From Arthrobacter sp. AK04 (lineage in GTDB: Bacteria > Actinomycetota > Actinomycetes > Actinomycetales > Micrococcaceae), in NCBI RefSeq assembly GCF_021129155.1, contig NZ_JAJOMC010000020.1, positions 1-64,000 on the forward strand: a DNA stretch of 64,000 nt, written 5' to 3'. The notes under the pieces were generated by a model that worked only from the letters and a program-made list of their open reading frames with translations, did not search any database and had not been told where the DNA came from. A program made the position numbers and the translations under genes. This document shows, in pieces, positions 8,794 to 16,938 of this stretch (position 1 is its first letter; every line of letters begins with the position of its first letter).

Positions 8794-10407
8794 TCAGCCG
8801 CCGGTTCTGGGTGCAAGGAGGATCTGCACGGCCTCGAGCCGTTTGCCCACACCCGACGTGCCCGCCGCTCCGCCGTCGGCGACCCATGACTGCCAGCCGA
8901 AATCCTCCACGTGTGCGCGATAGTGGATCCTGTAATGGTTCGCCATCGCACCGGTCAGCCTGGCTTCAAACGCTTCCAAACGTAGCCCTTGCCCAGTTGT
9001 GCCGATGGGGTTGGCCGACGATGTCCACGGCTGCCAGCCGATTGACTGCACATGCCCCCGCCATTCGATGTCCCCGGTATACGCCGTGCTGGACACGTTG
9101 AGGCGCAACGCCTCGACCCTAAGGGCCCGGCCCGTGGTCCCGGCGACGGTGCCATCCGAAACGTTCGCCATCCAGCCGAGGTTCTGAACGTGGGCGGCGT
9201 ACACGGCAGTGAACGCTGGTGCCACCTTGGGAACCAACTCGATCGCAACGGCCTCCACCCGCCGGCCTTCCCCAACAGTGCCGGCCGTGGCGCCGTCGAC
9301 CCCGTACGGCTGCCAGCCGACGTTCTGCACGTGGGCGCGGTACCTGATGCTGTACTGCGAGGCCAGATCCCCCGTCAACCGCAGCTCAAACGCCTCCAGG
9401 CGCAGACCGCGCCCGGTCGTTCCAATCGGGGACGCCGACGTCGTCCATGGCTGCCAGCCGACGTCCTGCACATGCCCCCGCCACAGAATGTCGCCCGGCA
9501 GGAAGTCTCCTGCCACCGACAGGCGCAACGCCTCCATCGGCAGTGACCGGCCGGTTGTTCCTGCGGTGGCGCCGTCCGAGACGCTCGACTGCCAGCCGAT
9601 CGTGGCGACGTGGGCCTGGTAGACCCCGATGCACGTCATGTCGTAGTCGTAGGTGCCGTCGGTCCACTGCGCGAGGTGGACGGTGCCCCCGGAGAAGCTG
9701 GGATTCACACAGAGGTCGGATGCCTCACTGGCGAAGTCGAGGTGACCTGCCGGCGACCAGACGGGCACGTCGGGAAGCTGCCACGATCCAGTGATGGCCT
9801 CCCAAGCGCTCACATAGGAGTAGATCCCGTGCGGATACCCGGCGTCCGCCAGTGCAGCCAGGAGCCCGGAGATGACGTACCGGTTCTCCTGCCGCTGGGC
9901 TGCTGTCGAGCTGGGCCAGGGCTGTCGCGGGCGGGGCTCGACGTCAACCCAGATTCTCTCCGGGCGCCATCCCACCTCATCGAGGGATGCGAGAGCCGCG
10001 CGGCCCTCGGCGTACCCGACGTTGCGCAGCCGGTCCGGCCTGGTGCTTGCGGGCCAGGGGCCGTCGTCGCCGTAGGTGTCGTATTGCGCGGTGGTGGGGA
10101 ACGTGGCCATGGCATAGGCCTGGGCCCGGACGCCGTGCTCGAGGACCCACTCGAACTGCCAGTCCAGGCAGGGGTTCTCGGTGAAAGCGAGTCCGTTCGT
10201 CAGCCCCACGACCACGAAGTCCGTGTCATCCGGAGGCATCGGAAGGCCGCCCGGACACTGTGGCCACGAAACGTCATGTCCGTAGTCGACTGCTCGGGCT
10301 GGTGCAGCGAACAGCACGCCGAGTGCGAGCACAAGCAAAACCGCCAGGAGCCGGGGCATGGATGCCCGGGAGCGGCGGCCAGGTCGAAGAACACCAAGGC
10401 CGGCCAT
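8794..10407 (-). CDS. Secreted GH25-like protein with six ChW repeats
   Basis: This is a 537-residue exported protein. Residues 1-40 contain arginines, a hydrophobic stretch and an APARA cleavage site. Residues 41-260 resemble the glycoside-hydrolase-like barrel of the DUF1906/GH25 type: VDYGHDVSWPQC at its start and WVDVEP with the paired acidic residues on a central strand. Residues 262-537 are six ChW repeats of about 45 residues, each with a GW(Q/M) core and a conserved GTTGR.L.(V/L)EA tail. Repeats 1-3 resemble 4-6 in order, so the array arose by duplicating a triplet. ChW domains are carried by cell-surface or extracellular proteins. A murein or glycan target is likely but not shown. 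AAGGGGG lies ahead of the ATG at 10407. Confidence 0.82.
   Translation of the reverse strand: MAGLGVLRPGRRSRASMPRLLAVLLVLALGVLFAAPARAVDYGHDVSWPQCPGGLPMPPDDTDFVVVGLTNGLAFTENPCLDWQFEWVLEHGVRAQAYAMATFPTTAQYDTYGDDGPWPASTRPDRLRNVGYAEGRAALASLDEVGWRPERIWVDVEPRPRQPWPSSTAAQRQENRYVISGLLAALADAGYPHGIYSYVSAWEAITGSWQLPDVPVWSPAGHLDFASEASDLCVNPSFSGGTVHLAQWTDGTYDYDMTCIGVYQAHVATIGWQSSVSDGATAGTTGRSLPMEALRLSVAGDFLPGDILWRGHVQDVGWQPWTTSASPIGTTGRGLRLEAFELRLTGDLASQYSIRYRAHVQNVGWQPYGVDGATAGTVGEGRRVEAVAIELVPKVAPAFTAVYAAHVQNLGWMANVSDGTVAGTTGRALRVEALRLNVSSTAYTGDIEWRGHVQSIGWQPWTSSANPIGTTGQGLRLEAFEARLTGAMANHYRIHYRAHVEDFGWQSWVADGGAAGTSGVGKRLEAVQILLAPRTGG
8800..9624 (-). repeat. Two-fold duplicated ChW triplet
   Basis: This is the coding region of the six ChW repeats. 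The first triplet lies at about 9205-9624 and the second at about 8800-9204. Within each triplet the units begin GW(Q/M)..VSDG, GWQPWT.SA.PIGTTG and GWQ...VDG/VADG, in that order. The DNA keeps long near-identical stretches such as ggctgccagccgac at the GWQ cores. Confidence 0.75.
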
Positions 10408-10475
10408 GATGGCCCCCTTTATTCGAAAGGATGACCGAATTATCCCACTCGGCCACCTTCGCCGCTAGCCAGGTT

Positions 10476-12842
10476 TCAGCCCTGCGGGGTGATCCGCACC
10501 GGCGTCAGCATTTCACGCTCGAAACCCACCACGCGGCGCTCGCCGTGAAGGATGACCTCGTGGGTGTGGACGTCCTGCGTACTGGAAGTGGCCACGTGCA
10601 GTTTCACCAGGCCGGGCGTGACCACGCGCTTCAGGTCCACGCCGGTGAAGGACGTGCGGTCCGCGTGGACGGTGAACTCGACCGATGCCGAGGACCCTGC
10701 CGCGAGTTCCACCCGGGCAAATCCAATCAGCTCCCGGACCGGCCGGACCACCTCGCCCACCGGGTCCGCCAGGTAAAGCTGCACTACCTCGGCACCGTCA
10801 ACGGCCCCGGTGTTGGTGACCGTGCAGCTCACGGTGACCGCTTCCGCCGTCGACATCGCAGGGGCGCTGGCCACGTGGTCCGAGAACCCGAAGTCCGTGT
10901 AGGAAAGCCCGTGGCCGAAGCCGAACAGCGGCGACGGATCCAGGGCGCTGACACCGGACGGGCCGGCCAGCCGGCTGCGGAGGTAGGTGCCGGGCTGCCC
11001 GCCGGGCGTCCGCGGCACGGACACCGGCAGCTTGCCTGAAGGATTGACGACGCCGGTCAGAACGTCCCAGAGTGCCTCGCCGCCCTCCTCGCCGGGGAAG
11101 AAGCCCTGGATGATGGCCCCGGCGCGGTCCACGAAGTCACCGAGCGCGTACGGCCGGCCGCTGAGGACCACCACGACGGTGCGCGTGCCCCCAGCTTCGG
11201 CAGCAGCCAGTACCCGGTCAAGCATGCAGTGCTGGTCACCCGGGAGCCGGAGGTCGGCGGCATCGTTTCCTTCCCCGGATGTGCCGCGGCCGAAGAGGCC
11301 GGCGTTGTCTCCCACGGCGATCACGCAGGTGTCCACCTCTGAGGCAATAGTGCACGCCTGCTCGATCTGTTCCTCCGTGATGGCCTCGCACGTGCCGGTG
11401 GCGGCGCTGCGGAGGGAGCCGAAGCGGGACGCGGCAGCGTCTGCGACGGTGGGGATCCGTATGCCCATCGGTACGTCAGGATGCGAAGCTCCCACGTGTG
11501 CGTCGAAGGAGTAGCAGCCCAGCATTGCGAAGGGGTCCTGTGCCAGCGGCCCCACCACGCCGAGTGCACCGCCCAAGGTGCCCGGCAGCGGCAGGGCAGG
11601 GCCGCCGTCGTGCGTCCTGTTGCTCAGCAGCACCAGCGACTGTGCTGCGATCTCCCGTGCCAGGGCGCGGTTCACCGCGGGGTCAAGGTTGATGGTCCCC
11701 GCGGCAAGTACCGGCGGAGCGGGATTGAAATCGGGGGACAGCAGCCCGGCCTCCTGCTTCTGGGTCAGCACCCGCCGCAGCGCGGTGTCCACCAGTTCCT
11801 CGGCAACTGCGCCCCCGCGGACCCGTTCCTCCAGGGGCTTGCCGTAGCAGTTCACCGTCGGCAGTTCCACGTCCACGCCGGCGGTGAGGGCAAGGGCAGC
11901 GGCTTCGCCCGAATCGGCGGCCACGCCGTGGGTGACGTTGAGGAAGGCAACACCGAAGTAGTCGGCCACCACCGTCCCCGTGAAGCCCCACTCGTCCCGG
12001 AGCAGGGATGTGAGGAGTGCACGGTTGGCGGCCGCCGGCACGCCGTCAGTATCCGTGTAGGCGTGCATCACGGACCGGGCGCCGCCATGCTTGATGGCCA
12101 GTTCGAACGGCGGCAGCATCACATCGGCCAGTTCCCGGGGGCCCATGGAGACCGGGGCGTGGTTGCGGCCGGCGCGGGACGCGGAGTAGCCAACAAAGTG
12201 CTTGAGGGTGGCTACGATCCCCGCCCCCTCCAGGCCCTCAACATAGGAGCTGGCCAGGACGCCCACCAGGTACGGGTCCTCGCCGATGGTCTCTTCCACC
12301 CGGCCCCAGCGCAGGTCGCGCACCACGTCCAGCACAGGGGCCAGGCCCTGGTGGACGCCCAGCTGCCGCATCTGCTCCCCGATCAGCCCGGCCATCCGGC
12401 GGACAAGGGCGGGGTTGAAGGTGGCGCCCCAGGCCAGGGGGACGGGGAACGCCGTGGCTTTCCATGCAGCCAGGCCCGCGAGGCATTCCTCATGGACCTG
12501 CGCGGGGATGCCGAATCGGGACGCGGCCATGATCTGTTCCTGCGCGGCCGCCAGCCGGCGTGCACCCTCGAGCGGCTCCACGGGGACAGTGCCGTACATG
12601 CGGGTGATCTGGCCCAAACCGTTGGAGATCACTTCATCCCAGGACCGGCCGTCGCCGGCCATCTCGTTCTGCAGGGGAGCCACAGAGTCGCCGTCCGTTG
12701 AGGCATTCACCCAGACGCCGGCCAGCTGTGCCAGCTTCTCTTCCAGCGTCATCTCACGGATGAGGCGTTCGACGGCGTTGCTGCCGCCGGCCGGAACGCT
12801 GTCCTGGCTTAGTGCTTGCTTCTCGGCGGCACCGCTCGTCAC
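10476..12842 (-). CDS. GH3 beta-glycosidase
   Basis: This is a 788-residue cytoplasmic GH3 enzyme without a signal peptide. The N-terminal barrel includes GRVEETIGEDPYL and KHFVGYSASRAGRNHAP. The nucleophile aspartate lies in GTVVADYFGV (about residue 300). The (alpha/beta)6 sandwich and a C-terminal fibronectin-III-like domain (GFGHGLSYTDF onward, about residues 630-785) follow. GH3 members remove terminal beta-glucose, beta-xylose or other residues, and this subgroup includes beta-xylosidases and beta-glucosidases. It is transcribed away from an oxidoreductase gene, with a 207-base region holding inverted repeats. This places it in one regulon with the LacI-type gene at 15.9 kb. Confidence 0.92.
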   Translation of the reverse strand: MTSGAAEKQALSQDSVPAGGSNAVERLIREMTLEEKLAQLAGVWVNASTDGDSVAPLQNEMAGDGRSWDEVISNGLGQITRMYGTVPVEPLEGARRLAAAQEQIMAASRFGIPAQVHEECLAGLAAWKATAFPVPLAWGATFNPALVRRMAGLIGEQMRQLGVHQGLAPVLDVVRDLRWGRVEETIGEDPYLVGVLASSYVEGLEGAGIVATLKHFVGYSASRAGRNHAPVSMGPRELADVMLPPFELAIKHGGARSVMHAYTDTDGVPAAANRALLTSLLRDEWGFTGTVVADYFGVAFLNVTHGVAADSGEAAALALTAGVDVELPTVNCYGKPLEERVRGGAVAEELVDTALRRVLTQKQEAGLLSPDFNPAPPVLAAGTINLDPAVNRALAREIAAQSLVLLSNRTHDGGPALPLPGTLGGALGVVGPLAQDPFAMLGCYSFDAHVGASHPDVPMGIRIPTVADAAASRFGSLRSAATGTCEAITEEQIEQACTIASEVDTCVIAVGDNAGLFGRGTSGEGNDAADLRLPGDQHCMLDRVLAAAEAGGTRTVVVVLSGRPYALGDFVDRAGAIIQGFFPGEEGGEALWDVLTGVVNPSGKLPVSVPRTPGGQPGTYLRSRLAGPSGVSALDPSPLFGFGHGLSYTDFGFSDHVASAPAMSTAEAVTVSCTVTNTGAVDGAEVVQLYLADPVGEVVRPVRELIGFARVELAAGSSASVEFTVHADRTSFTGVDLKRVVTPGLVKLHVATSSTQDVHTHEVILHGERRVVGFEREMLTPVRITPQG

Positions 12843-12883
12843 GGGCTTCTCCTAGGGATCGTGATTATTTCTCTGAAACTATC

Positions 12884-12904
12884 AGAAACTTATTACAAGT
12901 TTCT
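12884..12904. promoter_or_regulatory. Perfect inverted repeat, likely LacI-type operator
   Basis: AGAAACTT (12884-12891) and AAGTTTCT (12897-12904) are perfect complements around the five bases ATTAC. It lies 42 bases ahead of the GH3 start, in an AT-rich segment. A further GAAACT half-site precedes it at 12875. Confidence 0.6.
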
Positions 12905-13008
12905 AGGCATGAAATCCTTGACGCAGCATTGAGAAGCTCCATACGGTTGATTGCGGGCGCAGAAAGAAGCTCAAACTTGTGTTCGAAACTTCTGAATTTC
13001 CCTGGAAA

Positions 13009-13018
13009 GTTTCGAAAC
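13009..13018. promoter_or_regulatory. GTTTCGAAAC palindrome, second operator candidate
   Basis: This perfect 10-base palindrome lies 32 bases ahead of the oxidoreductase start at 13050. A related sequence, TGTTCGAAACT, lies at 12980-12990. Palindromes centred on CG with AAAC/GTTT arms are characteristic of LacI-family operators. The divergent genes and the regulator at 15916 make this the probable control site. Confidence 0.55.
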
Positions 13019-13049
13019 CTCTACTGCAACGACATTCGACGGAGAGATC

Positions 13050-14168
13050 ATGGGGACGTACAGAGTGGCCATCGTGGGAACCGGCGGGATCGCGGCGGTG
13101 CACGCGGACAACCTTGCCCGGACAGGCGGGAGGGCGGAGCTCGTGGCCGCATGCGATGTGGACCAGGGCCGGCTGGACGCCTTCGCCGGCCAGCACGGGA
13201 TTGAGGGCAGGTACCTCACCCTGGCCGACCTGCTGGCCGGGGCCAAACCGGACATTGTGCATCTGTGCACCCCGCCCATGTTCCACATTGACCAGGCCAT
13301 CGAATGCCTGGAGGCTGGCGTCCACGTCCTGTCCGAGAAGCCGCCGGCGCTCAGCCTGGCCGACTTTGACCGCCTGGACAAAGCGCAGGCACAGGGCGGC
13401 GCCCAGTTCTCCTGCGTCTTCCAGCACCGCTTTGGCGACGCTTCCGCGGCTGCCAGGGAACTGATCGGAGCAGCGGAGTTCGGCCGTCCCCTGGTGGCCC
13501 GCTGTGACACGCTCTGGTACAGGCCGGACAGCTACTGGGACCTGCCCTGGCGCGGCACCTGGAACGCCGAGGGCGGCGGACCCACCATGGGCCACGGCAT
13601 CCACCAGTTCGATCTTCTCCTCCACCTGCTGGGCCCGTGGGAGGAAATCACCGCCATCGCCGCCCGGCAGGACCGCGCCACGTCCACCGAGGACCTGTCC
13701 GCGGCACTGGTCCGGTTCGGGAACGGCGCGGTGGCCACCATCGTCAACTCGCTGCTGTCTCCCCGCGAGACCTCGGATATCCGGATCGACTGCGAGTTCG
13801 CCACCGTGGAACTGAACCATCTCTACGGCTACAGCACCGACAACTGGACCATCACGGCCGCCCCCGGCCATGAAGAGCAGGTCAACAACGCGTGGACAGG
13901 GCAGTCGCTGGAGCGGGGGAGCGGACACTCGGCGCAGTTCCTGGCCATGTATGACGCGCTCGACGCCGGGCGCCCCCTTCCTGCCGGCGCCGACTCCGCA
14001 CGGCAGACACTGGAGCTCGCGGCCGCCATCTACGCCTCGGCTTTCACCGGCACCCCGGTCCGGCGCGGCGACATCGTCCCCGGCCACCCCTTCTACGCCG
14101 GCATGGACGGCGAGGGACTGGGCGCCGAAGTGCTGGACGCCACCGCCCTCCGCGCCGCCCGCGCCTGA
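13050..14168 (+). CDS. Gfo/Idh/MocA family oxidoreductase
   Basis: This is a 372-residue NAD(P)-dependent oxidoreductase. The Rossmann motif VGTGGIAAVHADN lies at the N-terminus. The family lysine sits in LSEKPPAL (about residue 98). The C-terminal alpha/beta domain shows GHGIHQFDLLLHL with the histidine/aspartate pair expected near the active site. The family oxidises or reduces sugars, sugar phosphates, inositols and glycosides, including 3-keto-glycoside chemistry. The start has GGAGAG close by. It is followed 29 bases later by a DUF6807 gene and then a cupin, so the three are probably co-expressed as one sugar-processing unit. Confidence 0.9.
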   Translation: MGTYRVAIVGTGGIAAVHADNLARTGGRAELVAACDVDQGRLDAFAGQHGIEGRYLTLADLLAGAKPDIVHLCTPPMFHIDQAIECLEAGVHVLSEKPPALSLADFDRLDKAQAQGGAQFSCVFQHRFGDASAAARELIGAAEFGRPLVARCDTLWYRPDSYWDLPWRGTWNAEGGGPTMGHGIHQFDLLLHLLGPWEEITAIAARQDRATSTEDLSAALVRFGNGAVATIVNSLLSPRETSDIRIDCEFATVELNHLYGYSTDNWTITAAPGHEEQVNNAWTGQSLERGSGHSAQFLAMYDALDAGRPLPAGADSARQTLELAAAIYASAFTGTPVRRGDIVPGHPFYAGMDGEGLGAEVLDATALRAARA

Positions 14169-14197
14169 CAACCCGCAACTTTCAAGGAGACTTTTCC

Positions 14198-15148
14198 ATG
14201 ACCACCCCCGCAGCCACCACAACCCGCCAGCTGAGCGTCCTGGACGACGGCGCCGCCCTCAGCTTCACCGCCAACGGCCGGACCATCGCCACCTATACCT
14301 ACATGCCCACCGACGCCCAGTACGAAAGCCCCCGGCCGTTCTTCCACCCGCTGGCAACCCTGGACGGCGACGAAGTCACCATTTCGCGTCCGTGGGACCA
14401 CGTCTGGCACAAAGGCCTGTCCTGGGCCCTGCCCAACGTGGGAAAGCACAACTTCTGGGGCGGCGCCACCTACACACGCGCCACCGAGTACGCCAACCTG
14501 GACAACAACGGCGCCATGACCCACCAGGCATTCGCTTCGGTCAAGGAGACCGAAGCCGGGATCACGGCGTCGGAATCCCTTACCTGGACGTCCCAGGAGG
14601 GGGAACCTGTCATCGCGGAGAACCGCCGTTTCAGCATCCAGCTCCTGGACGCCGAAGGTACTGAGGGCGCCTACGCCATCCTGTTCGAGTCCGAAATGAG
14701 CAACATTTCCGGGGAAACCATCACCATCGGAAGCCCCACCACCGAGGGCCGAGACAACGCCGGCTACGGCGGACTGTTCTGGCGCGGCCCGCGGTCCTTC
14801 ACCGGCGGCGAGTTCCGCAGCCCGGAGGGAACCGGCGGGGACGAATTCATGGGAACCCGCTCACCATGGATCGCCTTCACCGGGAAGCATGACGACACGT
14901 GCCGGTCCTCCACCATCCTCTTCACGGAGGACGGTGCCAACCCCGGCGCTCCCACCCAGTGGTTCGCCAGGTCCTCGATGTTTGCGTGCCTGGGCTCTGC
15001 GCCGTTCTTCAGCAAGGAGGTGCCGCTGGAGGAAGGCTCACCGCTGACCTTCCGCTACGCCGTGGTGATTGCCGACGGCGCGGTGGACGGGGCACGCGCC
15101 GCCGCCCTGGCCGGAGCGGCGCAGCAGGCACTGGAAAGCTGGGCATAG
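14198..15148 (+). CDS. DUF6807 (PmoA-like) protein
   Basis: This 316-residue soluble protein is of the DUF6807 type, often labelled PmoA-like. Recognisable blocks are PRPFFHPL, RPWDHVWHKGLSWALPNVG (the conserved histidine-rich core) and GGLFWRGPRSF. It has no membrane helices, so it is not the membrane methane monooxygenase subunit after which the family is named. Such genes recur in sugar-utilisation loci next to Gfo/Idh/MocA oxidoreductases and LacI regulators, exactly as here. The biochemical role is unknown; binding or rearranging a sugar or keto-sugar is plausible. AAGGAG lies nine bases before the ATG. Confidence 0.82.
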   Translation: MTTPAATTTRQLSVLDDGAALSFTANGRTIATYTYMPTDAQYESPRPFFHPLATLDGDEVTISRPWDHVWHKGLSWALPNVGKHNFWGGATYTRATEYANLDNNGAMTHQAFASVKETEAGITASESLTWTSQEGEPVIAENRRFSIQLLDAEGTEGAYAILFESEMSNISGETITIGSPTTEGRDNAGYGGLFWRGPRSFTGGEFRSPEGTGGDEFMGTRSPWIAFTGKHDDTCRSSTILFTEDGANPGAPTQWFARSSMFACLGSAPFFSKEVPLEEGSPLTFRYAVVIADGAVDGARAAALAGAAQQALESWA

Positions 15149-15150
15149 CC

Positions 15151-15882
15151 GTGGGAACAACTTTCCCCGGGGCCACCGGGCTTTCCGAGGTCACCATCTA
15201 TGACTGGCCCGGCGCGGACGGCTGCGCGGGCGGGTCACCGCACATGCACACCGCCTCCACCGAGGCGTACGTGGTGCTGGAAGGGTCAGGCCGGCTGGAG
15301 ACGCTGAACTCGGACGGCTTCACCTCCTCGCCGCTGGAGCCGGGAGTGGTGCTGTGGTTCACCCCCGGAACGGTGCACCGTGCCATCAACGATTCCGGCA
15401 ACCTCAAGGTCCTGGTGGTGATGCAGAATGCCGGGTTGCCGGAAAACGGGGACGCCGTCATGACGTTCCCGCCGGAGCACCTCGCGGACGCCGAAGCGTA
15501 CGGTAGGGCCGCGGCCCTGGAGATTAAGGATGCCGACGCCGGACTGGCCGAGGGGGAGGAAGCGGCCCGCCGCCGTCGTGACCTGGCGCTGGAAGGCTAC
15601 CTTGCCCTGAAGGCTGCGGTGATCGAGTCCGGGCCCACGGCACTGGCGGACTTCCATGCCGCGGCCGCCCGGCTGGTGGCTCCCAGGACCGCGGCGTGGG
15701 CCGACGTCCTGGCCGGCGGCGCAGCGGAGCAGGCCGAGACCACGCGGCAGCAACTGGCTTCTCTGGACGCGGCGGAAAGTTTCTACCTGGGCAAGGCGCG
15801 GACTACCATGGGGCAACGGAAGAACCGCAGGTTTTACGGCATGTGCGGCCGGATCCAGACGTGGGAACTTTCCGATAGCTGA
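15151..15882 (+). CDS. Cupin-domain protein
   Basis: This is a 243-residue protein with an N-terminal cupin barrel (about residues 10-105). The metal-binding motif residues are seen in GGSPHMHTASTEAYVVLEG and the second motif FTPGTVHRAIN. A helical, alanine-rich C-terminal half (about 125-243) does not resemble a family I know. GTG at 15151 is the start, two bases after the upstream stop, so translation is probably coupled to the DUF6807 gene. Cupins in such loci act as sugar isomerases or lyases, or as sensors; which one applies here is open. Confidence 0.75.
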   Translation: MGTTFPGATGLSEVTIYDWPGADGCAGGSPHMHTASTEAYVVLEGSGRLETLNSDGFTSSPLEPGVVLWFTPGTVHRAINDSGNLKVLVVMQNAGLPENGDAVMTFPPEHLADAEAYGRAAALEIKDADAGLAEGEEAARRRRDLALEGYLALKAAVIESGPTALADFHAAAARLVAPRTAAWADVLAGGAAEQAETTRQQLASLDAAESFYLGKARTTMGQRKNRRFYGMCGRIQTWELSDS

Positions 15883-15915
15883 CCCGGGCGCTGTCCCGGA
15901 TGAAAGGACGGCTTG

Positions 15916-16938
15916 GTGAGCAAGCAGGAAACGGGACGTGCCACGATCAGTGAGATTGCGCGCGAGGCCGGGGTCTCCGTTCCGACTGTTTCGAAAGTGC
16001 TGAACGGGCACGCCCATGTGGCGGCGGAGACCCGGGCGCGGGTGGAGGAGATCATTGCCCGGCGGGACTACGCCCGCCGCCCGGCCAAGCGGCGCCAGAA
16101 GGCCGGGCTGGTGGACCTGGTGTTTCCGGGTATGGGCTCGGAATGGGCACTGGAAATCATCGAGGGCGTTGAGCGCGTGGCACAGCTCGCCGGCTACGGC
16201 ACGGTGGTCAGCAGCCTCAGCCTGGACGGCTCACGCATCCGGCCCTGGCTGGCGAACGTTGCGGAGCGGAAATCGGACGGCCTGCTGATGGCGGTCTACC
16301 AGCTGGACGCCAAACAGATCCAGCGGATCAAGTCGCTTGGCATCCCGGTGGTGCTGATCGATCCCGTGGGCCAGCCCGGCCCGGACCTGATGACAGTCGG
16401 CGCCGCCAACTGGGACGGCGGATATTCGGCCACGCAGCACCTGCTGCAGCTGGGCCACAAGCGGATCGGCATGATCGGCGGCCGCGAGGACCTGCAGTGC
16501 AGCAGCGCGCGTGAGGACGGCTACAGCTCTGCCCTGCGAAGGGCGGGGATTCCGGTTGATCCCGCCCTGATGGTTCCCGGCGACTTCTCCATCGAGTCCG
16601 GTGAGGCCGCCACCCGCAAGCTGCTGCAGCTGGAGGACCGGCCCACCGCGATCTTCACGGGCAACGACGACCAGGCCCTGGGTGCCTACCGGGCGGCGCG
16701 CGCCGCCGGGCTGAGCATCCCCGACGACCTGTCCATTGTGGGTTTTGACGACATCCCTGCGGCCGAATGGGTGGAGCCGGGGCTGACCACCGTCCGCCAG
16801 CCCGTGGTGCAGATGGCCGAGACGGCCATGCGCGCCCTGCTCCGCCACCTGGACGGCGACGAGGAACTGCCGCAGCGGATCGAGCTGGGAACCGAACTGG
16901 TGGTCCGCGGCTCCACGGCTCCTCCGCGCCAGGCCTAG
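15916..16938 (+). CDS. LacI family transcriptional regulator
   Basis: This is a 340-residue repressor. The N-terminal helix-turn-helix reads TISEIAREAGVSVPTVSKVL. The LacI hinge helix follows at about residues 45-58, and the rest is the periplasmic-binding-protein-like effector domain (VGFDDIPAAEWVEPGLTTV near residue 280). GTG at 15916 is preferred because AAAGGA lies seven bases upstream; a TTG at 15913 is also in frame. As the last gene of the oxidoreductase cluster it probably represses both that cluster and the GH3 gene through the palindromes at 12.88-13.02 kb. Its stop overlaps the stop of the convergent kinase gene. Confidence 0.92.
   Translation: MSKQETGRATISEIAREAGVSVPTVSKVLNGHAHVAAETRARVEEIIARRDYARRPAKRRQKAGLVDLVFPGMGSEWALEIIEGVERVAQLAGYGTVVSSLSLDGSRIRPWLANVAERKSDGLLMAVYQLDAKQIQRIKSLGIPVVLIDPVGQPGPDLMTVGAANWDGGYSATQHLLQLGHKRIGMIGGREDLQCSSAREDGYSSALRRAGIPVDPALMVPGDFSIESGEAATRKLLQLEDRPTAIFTGNDDQALGAYRAARAAGLSIPDDLSIVGFDDIPAAEWVEPGLTTVRQPVVQMAETAMRALLRHLDGDEELPQRIELGTELVVRGSTAPPRQA

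Noticed and set aside
8794..10407. Phage lysin or prophage remnant
   Set aside because: The GH25-like protein has a signal peptide and no holin, tail or integrase genes nearby. It fits a chromosomal secreted enzyme.
14198..15148. Methane or ammonia monooxygenase subunit
   Set aside because: The PmoA-like label is a naming accident; the protein is soluble, lacks the membrane helices and sits in a sugar locus.
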